A stretch of 55,196 nt of DNA from an uncultured Acidobacteriota bacterium. GTDB taxonomy: Bacteria; Acidobacteriota; Thermoanaerobaculia; Multivoradales; SZUA-115. Under the pieces are notes generated by a model, which was not told where the DNA came from, did no database searches, and saw only the letters and a program-made list of their open reading frames with translations. Made by a program: the position numbers and the translations under genes. Positions 25,161 through 33,789 of the stretch are shown piece by piece. The first letter of the stretch is position 1. Each line of letters opens with the position of its first letter. The stretch is from positions 1 through 55,196 of the forward strand of contig CALMKX010000054.1 in assembly GCA_937867335.1 (NCBI GenBank). Direction: 5' to 3'.

Positions 25161-27689
25161 TCAGCCCAGGTCCCGCACGACAACCGACTCGTTGCCGTAC
25201 ACATCCACCACCTTCACTGCCACGCGCTTGTAGCCGCGCACCGGGAAGGGCTCGGAGCTGAGCTTGAGGGTGAACTCCTCCGGGTCCACTTCGGCCTTAA
25301 GCGCGGCCTTGATGTTGGGCGTCTTCTTGAAATCGAAGAACATCTGGCAGTCGACGAAGCAGTCGCCGTCGTAATCCTCGTCGAGGTACCAGGCCGATAC
25401 GTAGCCGGAGTCCGCGCGCTTGTACTCGGTGCGCCGGTTCTTGCGGTCGAAGAGCGCCACGCCGTTCAGCGTGACGCGCACCTGCTTCTCTTTTCCGTTC
25501 TTCGCGGTCGCGAGTTCGATGTCCGGCAGCGCGAGCGGCGAGAACAGCATCTCCGGCTTCGTCGCCTTGAGCCCCTCGGCCAGCGTGTCCGGGCGGATCA
25601 TGATCAGCTCCACCTTGACCTTGCCGCGCTTCTCCAGCGCCGACTTCACCTCGCCGACGTTGGCCTCGAACGCCCAGCCGAGCACGTGTACCTCGAGGAT
25701 GCCCGAAGACAGTGCGTCCTGCAGGGCATCGTTGATCTGCTTGGCGGTCACGCGCCCCGACAGCGGCCCGACCGAGATCGCGATCTTCTGCTTCTCGCTC
25801 TCCGCCACCGCGTGCACGAGCCCGTTGGCGCCCTGGATCGCCGCGTCCTTGCGGTAGAGGCGGCAGATCACCTCGATGTAGTTCTCGAGCTTGGCCGCCT
25901 CGCCGAGGCCGGGCTCGCGAACGACGTAACCTTTCCAGTCCTCGACCGAGTAGCGGCCGAGCGACGCGACCTCGAAGGGGCCGCAGACGCGGACCGCGTC
26001 TTTGTCCACCTCGGGTTGGTCCACCAGTTCGACCTTCTCCGGCTCGAGGTCGTAGGCGAGGCTCTTGAGGGTGACGCGGTTGACGGTCTTGTAGAGGAAG
26101 TTCCCTGAGACTTTGCCGTTGCGGGTCCTATAGTGCTCGAACGTTCCCGCGATCAGCCGCTTGCGGGCGACGTTGACAGCCACGCGCGATGTGTCGCAGG
26201 TGATCCACCGGCGGCCTAGTCGTTCAGCGCAGTAGGCCGTCGTGCCGGAGCCGCACGTGGGGTCGAAAACGAGGTCGCCGGGATCGGTGGTCATGGCGAT
26301 GCAGCGCAGCACTACCTTCGTACCGGTTTGGACAGCGTACACCTTGGGCTCGGTGAAAGACCCCGTTCCAGTGTCGAGCCAGATGTTGGCGATTGGCGAG
26401 GCCGGGAAGTCATCGTGGAAACGAACGTACGCGACGCTTGATCCAGAAACCGCGATGCGCCTCTTATCGGCGAGACGCCGCAGGCCCTCGACCTTGGCCT
26501 TCCAATGGCTATTGGCAGCTGGGTAATACGTCTTGCCCTCGAACTCGAACGGCTGGGGCTCCTTGGCTTCTCCCTGCGAGCCGAGATCGCTGAGGCGGAA
26601 CACGCGCCAGTCGGAGGGAAGGCAGTCCATTGCCTCCAGTTCATCCGCTGTCAGTCGACGTCGAGTTCCATCAGGCAGCTCCACCTTCGTGTACACGCCC
26701 GCACCTTCGAGTCCGATCGCCTTGGGTTGGTAGAGCTGGCGATACTTGACATGCTCGATGTTTCGCGCGTACCACACGAGGCAGTCGTAGACGCTCGACA
26801 TCCGCTGGTCCGTGAACCCCGTCGTCTTGTTGAATGCGACGGTAGCGAAGTGGTTTTTTGCCCCGAACACCTCGTCCATCAGCGCCCGGACCAGGTGCAC
26901 ATTGTCGTCGTTGATCTGGACAAGAACCGACCCCGACTCCGTCAGAAGTTCGCGGCACAAGTACAAGCGCTCGCGCAGGTACGATAGGTAGGAGTGAATC
27001 CCCAGCGCCCACGTATCCCGGAACGCTTTGATCGTCAGCACATCATCCGCCGCGTCCTTCTCCTCGTTCTTCGTCGAATCCACCCGCTGCTGGAAGTTTG
27101 AGTCGTACTTGATGCCGTACGGCGGGTCGATGTAGATCATCTGCACCTTGCCGCGCAGGTTCTCGTAGTGCAGCAGCGACTCCATCACGTGCAGCGAGTC
27201 GCCGCAGATGAGCTTGTTCTTCCAACCTTCCTCGTGGGTGTAGAACTCGACGCGCTTGCCCTTGTCGCTCTCGCGCAGCGTCTTCTCGAGGTCGGCAAAC
27301 AGGTACCCTTGCCGCGCCGCGCCTGACTTCTCCTCGGCTGCCCGTCGCGCCCGTTCAATGATCTGCGCGATGCGTGACTCGGACACGATCTCGTTCCTCT
27401 GAAGCGGCAGCACCGGCACCTGGCGCCGGTTGCGCTTGCCGGCCCAGAAGAGCACTGGGTCGGCCGCCGGGTCCATGTCCACCACCACGGGGCGCTCGTC
27501 GCCCTCGGGCAGCTTGCCCACTTGGATGGCCTTGCTCCAGCCGTTGTCCATCGGCAGCGTGACGACCCGCTCTTCCGCCGGCAGCAGCGGCGTGTGGCCG
27601 GTTTCGGGCGTGCGCGGCTCGCGGATGTCTTCGTAGGTGTAGCGGGTGACCTTTTTCTCGGTCTTGGGCTTCTTGGGTGCGTTCGCCAT
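25161..27689 (-). CDS. mod: Type III restriction-modification DNA methyltransferase (Mod), N6-adenine
   Basis: 842 residues, longer than the usual 600-700 of Mod. It is a beta-class amino-methyltransferase: DPPY (188-191) precedes the SAM-binding motif FDPTCGSGTT (475-484). The 285-residue stretch between them holds the target-recognition domain and is visibly poorer in GC than its surroundings. The N-terminal 150 residues and about 300 residues after motif I are extra; the tail (from about residue 600) may be a docking or accessory domain. Mod sets the recognition sequence for both methylation and restriction. It begins at an ATG with GAGAGG upstream, 18 bp after the helicase-nuclease gene, and is followed by res. 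Confidence 0.92.
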   Translation of the reverse strand: MANAPKKPKTEKKVTRYTYEDIREPRTPETGHTPLLPAEERVVTLPMDNGWSKAIQVGKLPEGDERPVVVDMDPAADPVLFWAGKRNRRQVPVLPLQRNEIVSESRIAQIIERARRAAEEKSGAARQGYLFADLEKTLRESDKGKRVEFYTHEEGWKNKLICGDSLHVMESLLHYENLRGKVQMIYIDPPYGIKYDSNFQQRVDSTKNEEKDAADDVLTIKAFRDTWALGIHSYLSYLRERLYLCRELLTESGSVLVQINDDNVHLVRALMDEVFGAKNHFATVAFNKTTGFTDQRMSSVYDCLVWYARNIEHVKYRQLYQPKAIGLEGAGVYTKVELPDGTRRRLTADELEAMDCLPSDWRVFRLSDLGSQGEAKEPQPFEFEGKTYYPAANSHWKAKVEGLRRLADKRRIAVSGSSVAYVRFHDDFPASPIANIWLDTGTGSFTEPKVYAVQTGTKVVLRCIAMTTDPGDLVFDPTCGSGTTAYCAERLGRRWITCDTSRVAVNVARKRLIAGTFEHYRTRNGKVSGNFLYKTVNRVTLKSLAYDLEPEKVELVDQPEVDKDAVRVCGPFEVASLGRYSVEDWKGYVVREPGLGEAAKLENYIEVICRLYRKDAAIQGANGLVHAVAESEKQKIAISVGPLSGRVTAKQINDALQDALSSGILEVHVLGWAFEANVGEVKSALEKRGKVKVELIMIRPDTLAEGLKATKPEMLFSPLALPDIELATAKNGKEKQVRVTLNGVALFDRKNRRTEYKRADSGYVSAWYLDEDYDGDCFVDCQMFFDFKKTPNIKAALKAEVDPEEFTLKLSSEPFPVRGYKRVAVKVVDVYGNESVVVRDLG

Positions 27690-27707
27690 GGGAAATCGGT
27701 CCTCTCG

Positions 27708-30464
27708 CTACGTGGCTGTTGCCTCTCGGCCGGCCGTGCACATGCCCCAGTAGTCGCAGGCGCGGCATTTGTTCGGTGCGGCGGTGGCCGTCAACGTGCC
27801 GGCGCGCAGACTTTCCGCAGCGGTGCGGGTCTGCGCCTTGACGTCGGCGATGAAGTCGTCGTCCACCGATCGCGGCCTGCGCTTGCCCTCGTCCAATTCG
27901 TAGATCTCGACGTAGTCGGGGCGACGCCCGGTCAGCTCCTGGTAGCCGAGCGCGTAGACGTGCAGCTGAGTCTCGGTGACCTCCTCGGCCTGGGCGCGAT
28001 CGCTGGACTTCAGGTCGACGATGGTCGTCTCACCCGTGTCGATGCGTCGCACGAGGTCGATGCGGCCCACCACGCTGACGCCGTCGCCAAGGTTGATCTC
28101 GATCTGCTTCTCGGAGAACTCGATCTTGTCGAAGAGGGCCTGATTCTGCTTCAGGTACTCGCGGATCACCCGTTCAGCGCTTGCTTCTAGCTGCTGCCGT
28201 AGTGCGGGGTAGGCGTATGGCGTGTGCATGTGAGTCTCAAGAAGGCGGGGCACCTCGGCAGCGTCGGCTACGTCGCCGCGGATCGCGCGGGCGTGCACCT
28301 CCGCGAGAGCGTCGTGCAGCGATTTGCCATATCCAAGCGCCTCGTGGATCGGCGCGTTGAAGCCGTACAGCACGCGCAGCTTGAATTGGTAGGGGCACTC
28401 GAAGAAGTACTTCAGGTCCGAGAACGAGAACACCACGTTCGAGACCCCCGCCCGTGGTTGTGGCGGGAGCCGCTTGCGCGAAGAGTAGTCGGGCATCTTG
28501 CGCTTAACGTGCTTCGAGACGAGGACGTTGTCCCAGAACTCCGACGCGCGCACGTAGCGATTGTTCTTGCCGGCAATCGGCGCCCACGTCATGTGCAGGA
28601 ACTTCTGCGCGCGCGTCATAGCGACATAGAAAAGGCGCCGCTCGTCCTCTACGGTCCCTTCGAATCGCGACTGACCTCTGATGCCGCTGCGCGGGAGTAG
28701 GTGCCAGACGCCTCGGCCGCCGATCCTCGCCGCCGGGAAGCGGTTCCTCAGCAGCGCAGGCACGAACACCACCGGCCACTGCATCCCTTTGGCCTGGTGG
28801 ATGGTCATGACCCGCACCGCGTCGGGGTTCGCGTACTGGTTGTCCTGCCAGCCCTCGGGGTAAGCGTCCTCGGCGCGGTACTGGAGAAAACTGGCGAAGG
28901 AGCCGTACTTCTCGGCGGGCTTGGACTGGAAGTGGATCGCTTCGAAGTCGGAGATCACCTGGCTGAACTTGCCGAGGTTGTAGAAGACGACCTCACCGCG
29001 GTCGCAAGGGACCCCCTCCTCGCGGATTCCCGCCTGATCGAGAAAGTTGAGGAACACCCGCTGGATCGAGTACTGGCCCCACCGCTTCTGGTCCGGATCG
29101 GCGAGCGCCGCCTTGGCGAGCGCGGCACCGCGCAGGGCTCTGCGTAGCGCGGCCGGGTCCAGCCCGAGGTCGGCCGACAACCAAGCCTGCTCGACGGCTG
29201 CCGAGTCTGGGCCAGTGTCAGCCATGAAGTAGAACAGTTGGCGCGCCGCTTCGGCCTCGGCAGTGCCAAAGAGGTTGCTCATGCCCGTGACGACGAAGGG
29301 AATGCCGGCCGCCCGCAACGCTTGGGTGATCGGCTCGGCGTTGGCCTTCACGCTTCGGAGCAAGACCGCCATGTCCGACCACGCGAGTCCGCGCCCCTTG
29401 CCGTCTTCCGTGAAGGCAACGCCCCGCAAGGCCTGCGCCGTGTTGACGATGTGCTGCGCTTCCTCGCCGGGGCCGGTGAACGCCAGCGCCGCGATGTCGC
29501 CGGGCTCGTAGGGCTGTGCTCCCGTCGGCTTCATCGCCTTCGACAGGCGGGCGGTGTTCTGCTCGATAAACGGGCGTGCGGTTTCGACGATGCCGTCGCT
29601 GGAGCGGAAGTTCTCTTCGATAGGGATCGCGTCTACGTCGGGGTAACGCTTCGCGAACGAGAGGATGTTCTCGACATCGCTGCCGCGCCACTGGTAGATG
29701 GTCTGGTCGTCGTCGCCGACCACACAGATCCGCGCGCCGAGCTCGTGCAGCGACCAGACGATCGCCTCCTGAACAGGGTTGACATCCTGGTACTCGTCCA
29801 CGACGACGTACTTCACGCGCTCGCGAAGCCGGGCTCGAAACCCATCGTCGTTGGTCGTGAGAATGACCGCTTCCTCCAGGATCGCCGAATAATCGAGGTA
29901 GCTGTTGTCGTCGAGCAAGCTCTGATAGGCCGCAAGACCGGCGAGCAGGGAACAGCCTTCGACATGGGCGTCGACTCGCTCCGCTTCACGCAGGATGGAC
30001 AGTGCTGTGACGTAGTGAGGAGTGTCGCGGTAGCGCTTCAGGGCCGCGCCCCCGAGATCCGTGGAAGTCGTCAGTCCGCTCTTGCTGCTATTTCGATCGA
30101 CGAAGAGCCCTTGCTGCACCTCGTTGAGGAGCTCGAACTTGAGATGCTTCGGCGAATCGGACTTCAGCAGCTCGAGGCAGAAAGCGTGGATGGTGCCGAC
30201 GAACATCTCCGCCATGCCGGGGATCTCGCCCAGGGCCTGGCGGGTGCGCGTAACGATCCGCTCCTTCAGCTCGGCTGCGGCTTTGTCGGTGAACGTGAAA
30301 GCGATGATGTTGCGTGGTGCGAGGGAGTCGGCACGCCCCGGGGTTAGCAGGTGAACGACGCGACGCGCCACCACCTCGGTCTTGCCGGACCCCGCGCAGG
30401 CGATCAGCTGGAGGTTCTTCCCGGCGTGCTCGATAGCCTTCTGCTGAGAAGGCGTGAGCTTCAT
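27708..30464 (-). CDS. UvrD/AddA-like helicase with PD-(D/E)XK nuclease and Fe-S cysteines
   Basis: 918 residues from the ATG at 30464, which has AGGAG 8 nt upstream; a GTG at 30500 would add 12 residues. SF1A motifs: ACAGSGKT (22-29), FTDKAAAELKERI, DEYQD (223-227), GDDDQTIYQWRGSD, and RVMTIHQAKGMQWPVVFVP and YVAMTRAQ in the second half. The C-terminal nuclease resembles AddB/RecB: His at about 717, GRID Asp803, Asp817 and Lys819 in VDLKSS. Cys690 (FECPYQF) and C900xxC903x5C909 form the 1+3 set that binds a 4Fe-4S cluster in AddB-type nucleases. It should unwind and degrade DNA ends. First gene of a three-gene unit with mod and res, which is not the usual chromosomal repair context (addAB, recBCD). 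Confidence 0.92.
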   Translation of the reverse strand: MKLTPSQQKAIEHAGKNLQLIACAGSGKTEVVARRVVHLLTPGRADSLAPRNIIAFTFTDKAAAELKERIVTRTRQALGEIPGMAEMFVGTIHAFCLELLKSDSPKHLKFELLNEVQQGLFVDRNSSKSGLTTSTDLGGAALKRYRDTPHYVTALSILREAERVDAHVEGCSLLAGLAAYQSLLDDNSYLDYSAILEEAVILTTNDDGFRARLRERVKYVVVDEYQDVNPVQEAIVWSLHELGARICVVGDDDQTIYQWRGSDVENILSFAKRYPDVDAIPIEENFRSSDGIVETARPFIEQNTARLSKAMKPTGAQPYEPGDIAALAFTGPGEEAQHIVNTAQALRGVAFTEDGKGRGLAWSDMAVLLRSVKANAEPITQALRAAGIPFVVTGMSNLFGTAEAEAARQLFYFMADTGPDSAAVEQAWLSADLGLDPAALRRALRGAALAKAALADPDQKRWGQYSIQRVFLNFLDQAGIREEGVPCDRGEVVFYNLGKFSQVISDFEAIHFQSKPAEKYGSFASFLQYRAEDAYPEGWQDNQYANPDAVRVMTIHQAKGMQWPVVFVPALLRNRFPAARIGGRGVWHLLPRSGIRGQSRFEGTVEDERRLFYVAMTRAQKFLHMTWAPIAGKNNRYVRASEFWDNVLVSKHVKRKMPDYSSRKRLPPQPRAGVSNVVFSFSDLKYFFECPYQFKLRVLYGFNAPIHEALGYGKSLHDALAEVHARAIRGDVADAAEVPRLLETHMHTPYAYPALRQQLEASAERVIREYLKQNQALFDKIEFSEKQIEINLGDGVSVVGRIDLVRRIDTGETTIVDLKSSDRAQAEEVTETQLHVYALGYQELTGRRPDYVEIYELDEGKRRPRSVDDDFIADVKAQTRTAAESLRAGTLTATAAPNKCRACDYWGMCTAGREATAT

Positions 30465-30808
30465 GCCCACAGCTCCTGCCGCGAGCAGAGGTTCCTGCAC
30501 TTCCGACAGTCGCCTTGTGCGTGAGTCACCGTCGGAACTCGGGGGATCCGTGGTTCTTGCCTTGGCTTAGCTTTCGTTCCAGATCTCGAACTCCATCCGG
30601 CGCACGCGCCACTACCCGCGGACCTTGAAAGCGGATAATCCTCTCCCCTACACAATCGAGTACACGCTCTTATCGGCCTGCTTCAGAAGAGCGGCTATCT
30701 CCTCAGTCAACGGAACCATACTCCAACGCCGCCGCGCTCGCCAGCCGGTCGCGATCTGTGGACCAGGAGATTCACTGCGCCGAGCTACCCGTGTTGCGCT
30801 CCTCCCAC
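30465..30808. other. Intergenic region upstream of the restriction operon
   Basis: About 340 bp with no gene I can support. It contains the interrupted palindrome described separately and an inverted repeat TTCCGAC/GTCGGAA (24-nt spacer) near 30492-30535 on the operon side. No unambiguous promoter hexamers were found. It should hold the promoter of the helicase-mod-res operon. Confidence 0.5.
30576..30591. promoter_or_regulatory. Interrupted palindrome, possible operator of the restriction operon
   Basis: GTTCCAGATCTCGAAC is symmetric except for one base on each side: GTTC-n-AGATCT-n-GAAC. It lies 112 bp upstream of the first gene of the operon. GTTC/GAAC half-sites occur in LexA boxes of some phyla, though with different spacing and orientation, so a LexA link is only a possibility. 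Confidence 0.35.
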
Positions 30809-31021
30809 GCGGTCGTCTACTGACGGGTGTCCAGCCACGAGCAGCTCAAGGGCCTGAGCTTCAAGACGCAGCCGAAGGCCTGCATCGACTGCTGCCGTTC
30901 GCAGGGGATGGAGGTGGTGCAGCCGATCGACGACCGGGAAGCTGAGGACGTCATCCTGGCGGCGTTCAACGAGCTCGACAGCAACTTCCGCCGGGAGCGC
31001 TGGTCTTCCCTCCGCCGCTAG
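30809..31021 (+). pseudogene. Serine recombinase (resolvase/invertase) remnant
   Basis: Reads AVVY, stop (TGA at 30821-30823), RVSSHEQLKGLSFKTQPKA, then CIDCCRSQGMEVV. This is the N-terminal catalytic start of a serine recombinase (consensus xxxYxRVSTxxQ...GLSLxxQ). The stop replaces the residue before RVSS, and the Ser after Val would be the nucleophile. It then jumps to DVILAAFNELDSNFRRER, which resembles the later LLAAFAELERELIRER segment, so an internal deletion removed the middle of the domain. The DNA-binding part is gone. It lies between the restriction operon and tRNA-Ala and is probably a leftover of the element that brought the operon in. Confidence 0.55.
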
Positions 31022-31187
31022 ACCAGCGGGTGGCCCTCAAGGCTGACGGCTCCAAGGCGGTCGAGCAGCGCTTCCAGAAGCTGTTCTTTTCCGAGGGCCT
31101 ACAGCTTCGGGGGCGAAGAGCCTCGCGCCCCCCGGACCGGTTCATGATCTATGAAGCTCGAAGGGAATCCGCGCCCGATGAGTGGAA

Positions 31188-31263
31188 TGGTGGAGCAGAA
31201 GGGATTCGAACCCTCGACCCCCACGTTGCGAACGTGGTGCTCTCCCAGCTGAGCTACTGCCCC
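31188..31263 (-). tRNA. tRNA-Ala (anticodon CGC)
   Basis: 76-nt cloverleaf on the minus strand. Acceptor GGGGCAG pairs with CTGCTCC and includes the G3-U70 pair that defines alanine tRNAs. D-arm GCTCAGCTGGGAGAGC; anticodon stem-loop CCACG-TTCGCAA-CGTGG gives CGC (codon GCG); T-arm GAGGG-TTCGAAT-CCCTT; encoded discriminator A and CCA end. The 3' end faces the recombinase remnant and restriction operon. Confidence 0.97.
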
Positions 31264-31386
31264 GGGGCAAACCGCAGGAGGGCATAGTGTACCCGCCGCT
31301 GCGGAGAGCGGCAAGCCGAGTTTGAAGGCGGGGCCCCTCTCGGGCCGGCTCGGCCCCTGGTGCCTCCTGTCTCCTCCCCCTCCCCC

Positions 31387-31415
31387 CTGTCACCTCGCCG
31401 TCACGTCTGTGTCGC
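31387..31415 (+). promoter_or_regulatory. Pho-box-like repeats upstream of the phosphate porin
   Basis: CTGTCAC (31387), CCGTCAC (31398) and a weaker GTGTCGC (31409) recur at exact 11-bp steps, the spacing of PhoB boxes (CTGTCAT-N4-CTGTCAT). They lie about 150 bp upstream of the porin start. A CATATC at 31435-31440 could be the -10 element. Confidence 0.6.
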
Positions 31416-31539
31416 GGCTTCGCCGGGTGTGGCTCATATCGTGCCCGCCGGGAAGGAGGACCGGCGGTTCAGCGGGTTGGCTTGCTGCGCGGCCTCCTCA
31501 TGCCTCGAATCCCTTCGTTCTCAATTGAGGAGACTGCCA

Positions 31540-32877
31540 ATGCGCAAGCTTTTCGTGTTTCGGGCCGTGCTGGCCGTGGCCCTGCTGGTGGGTCTGGCCG
31601 GGGCGGCGAGCGGCCAGGTGACGGGCCTCTACTACAAGGAGGTCGAGAAGGACGGCCGGGTCTACGTGTTCAACACTCCGGAGCGTTACCAGTCGTTCAC
31701 GGCCGGTGGCGAGATGGGCACTGCGGTGACCCTGATCGGGCAGGCCGAGGGTGGCAAGACCCTGGTGGCGGAGAACGAGACCGCCGCCGACCTCTACCTC
31801 TTCAAGCACAACCTGCCCGCCTACGAGCGGCCCACCCCCAAGCCGCCCACGCCGGCCTTCGATGTCAGCTGGAAGGACGGCAAGACCAGCATCAAGAGCA
31901 AGAGCGCCGAGCTCACCATCTCGAACCGTGGTCAGCTGCGGTTCACCGAGGAGATGCCAGAGGTTGGCAAGGACGTGGGCTCGTTCCGGGTTCGGCGGTT
32001 CAAGACGAAGTTCGAAGGCTGGGCCTACACCAAAGACCTCACCTACGAGCTGCAGATGAACTGGGCGGACACCACCAACGCCCTCGAAGACGCCAACATC
32101 AACTACGACTTCTCCCACGGCAAGAAGGCCTTCCAGCTCAAGGCCGGCCAGTTCAAGGTGCCGTTCGGCCGCCAGGAGCTGACCTCCTCGGGTAGCCAGC
32201 AGTTCGTCGACCGCGCCACGGACTACGGCCGCTTCGCCCGTGGCCGCGATATCGGCGTGCAGCTGTGGGGCCAGCCGGCCGGCGGCAAGCTGGACTGGCG
32301 GGTGGGCATCTTCAACGGCAACGGCCGCAACGTCACCCGCAACGACAACGACAAGTTCCAGCTCAACGCCCGCCTGACCTACCAGCCCTTCGGCGATACG
32401 AAGTACTCCGAGGGCGACTTCGAGAGCGCCGACAAGCCGCTGCTGGCGGTGTCGCTCGAGTACGAGTCGAACGAGCGCCCGGTGGCGGCCGCCGGCTCCA
32501 CCCCGGCGCACAGCGTGGATCGCGAGATCGTGGGCGAGGACGTTTCCTTCAAGTACAAGGGCCTGTCGATCTTCGTCGAGCACTTCGACGCCACCAACGA
32601 CCGCAGCAACGGCGTCTCGGACTTCGACGAGGAGTACTTGATCGGCCAGGTGGGCTACTTCGTGGTGCCCAAGACTTTCGAGGTGGCGCTGCGCTTCGCC
32701 ACGCTCGACCCCAACAAGGACAAGTCCAACGACGACCGCGAAGAGCGCGGCCTGGTGCTCGGCTACTTCTTCAACAAGCACGCCCACAAACTGCAGGCCG
32801 ACTACCGCCAGATCGAAGACAAGTCCACCAAGCGCACGGACGACGAGATCCGCATCCAGTACCAGATCATCTTCTAG
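31540..32877 (+). CDS. Phosphate-selective porin (OprO/OprP family)
   Basis: 445-residue outer-membrane beta barrel. Start ATG at 31540 follows GAGGAG by 8 nt and gives a signal peptide (MRKLFVFRAVLAVALLVGLA, cleaved near ASGQ). After about 130 residues of periplasmic or linker sequence the barrel shows alternating strands: GQLRFTEEMP, FRVRRFKTKFEGWAYTKDL, AFQLKAGQFKVPFGRQELTS, DIGVQLWG. It ends in IRIQYQIIF with the C-terminal Phe needed for BAM assembly. OprP-type porins pass phosphate or polyphosphate. Pho-box repeats upstream and phoU-pstSCAB downstream support the phosphate role; a terminator hairpin separates it from phoU. Confidence 0.88.
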   Translation: MRKLFVFRAVLAVALLVGLAGAASGQVTGLYYKEVEKDGRVYVFNTPERYQSFTAGGEMGTAVTLIGQAEGGKTLVAENETAADLYLFKHNLPAYERPTPKPPTPAFDVSWKDGKTSIKSKSAELTISNRGQLRFTEEMPEVGKDVGSFRVRRFKTKFEGWAYTKDLTYELQMNWADTTNALEDANINYDFSHGKKAFQLKAGQFKVPFGRQELTSSGSQQFVDRATDYGRFARGRDIGVQLWGQPAGGKLDWRVGIFNGNGRNVTRNDNDKFQLNARLTYQPFGDTKYSEGDFESADKPLLAVSLEYESNERPVAAAGSTPAHSVDREIVGEDVSFKYKGLSIFVEHFDATNDRSNGVSDFDEEYLIGQVGYFVVPKTFEVALRFATLDPNKDKSNDDREERGLVLGYFFNKHAHKLQADYRQIEDKSTKRTDDEIRIQYQIIF

Positions 32878-32890
32878 AAGCTGCTGGCTC

Positions 32891-32935
32891 GCCCCGGTGC
32901 CGCCAGCCCCCCGGCGGCACCGGGGCCCCTTTTCT
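32891..32935 (+). terminator. Rho-independent terminator after the porin gene
   Basis: Perfect 14-bp stem GCCCCGGTGCCGCC / GGCGGCACCGGGGC with an 8-nt loop, followed by CCCTTTTCT. It starts 13 bp after the porin stop and 35 bp before phoU, so porin mRNA would mostly end here with limited read-through. Confidence 0.8.
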
Positions 32936-32969
32936 CCGGCCCACTTCGAGCCAGAACGGAAGCCTGCTG

Positions 32970-33662
32970 ATGGAACGACACCGCGACCAGGATCTCGAGC
33001 GTATCCGGCACACCCTGCTGGCCATGGGGGGAGTGGTGGAGCGCATGATCTCCGAAGCGATGCGCGCGCTGGTGACCCACGACGCCGAACGGGCGGGAGC
33101 GATCATCGCTGCGGACCAGGAGGTCAACGACCTCGAGAAGAGCCTGGACGAGCAATGCCGCGAGATGCTCGCTCTTCAGCAGCCCACGGCGGTGGACCTG
33201 CGCTTCCTGGTGGCGGTGATGAAGATCGGCGGCGACCTCGAGCGCATGGGGGATTCCGCGGTGAACGTCGCCCAGGCGGTGCAAGTGCTGTCGGCCGAGC
33301 CGCAGCTCAAGGCGTACATCGACCTGCCGCGGCTCGCCGAGCTCACCCAGGGCATGGTGCGCGACGCGCTGGACAGCTTCGTGCGCATGGATGCACGGCT
33401 GGCTCTCGAGGTGTGCCAGCGGGACGACTCGGTGGACGACCTCTACAAGCAGCTGTTCCGGGAGCTTCTGACCTACATGATCGAGGACCCGCGGACGGTG
33501 ACTCGAGCCCTCCACCTGCTCCTGGTGGCACGCAACTACGAGCGCATCGCCGACCACGCCACCAACATCGCCGAGGACGTGATCTTCTACGTGGAGGGGC
33601 GGGACATCCGCCATATCAAGCCGGATCTCCTGAGCGGCAGCCCCCGCTCGGGAGCGAGATAG
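32970..33662 (+). CDS. phoU: Phosphate-specific transport system accessory protein PhoU
   Basis: 230-residue cytoplasmic protein made of two PhoU three-helix repeats. Metal-site motifs are in both halves: [20 protein letters not shown] in the first and [19 protein letters not shown] in the second, each with the E/DxxxD pattern that binds Fe/Zn clusters. PhoU damps phosphate signalling between the Pst transporter and the PhoR kinase. It precedes pstS here rather than following pstB as in E. coli. The ATG at 32970 has only a weak upstream site. No phoB/phoR is in the window. Confidence 0.92.
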   Translation: MERHRDQDLERIRHTLLAMGGVVERMISEAMRALVTHDAERAGAIIAADQEVNDLEKSLDEQCREMLALQQPTAVDLRFLVAVMKIGGDLERMGDSAVNVAQAVQVLSAEPQLKAYIDLPRLAELTQGMVRDALDSFVRMDARLALEVCQRDDSVDDLYKQLFRELLTYMIEDPRTVTRALHLLLVARNYERIADHATNIAEDVIFYVEGRDIRHIKPDLLSGSPRSGAR

Positions 33663-33675
33663 AGCCTTGCCGGGC

Positions 33676-33693
33676 TGTAACACCGTTGTCACA
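33676..33693 (+). promoter_or_regulatory. Pho-box-like direct repeat upstream of pstS
   Basis: CTGTAAC (33676) and TTGTCAC (33687) are spaced exactly 11 bp, as in PhoB binding sites, about 100 bp upstream of the pstS start and just after the phoU stop. It suggests pstSCAB has its own PhoB-dependent promoter. Confidence 0.6.
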
Positions 33694-33789
33694 CGCCCTT
33701 TCGGTGCTTGCCAAACTCGATTGCAAAGCTTCGCCCGCCGCTACCGGGTCTTGAAGGCCTTTAGCGGCGCGAAAAGGAGGATCACAACC

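Noticed and set aside
31030-31187. Open frame between the recombinase remnant and tRNA-Ala
   Set aside because: It runs antisense into the tRNA and matches nothing I know; perhaps more decayed element DNA.
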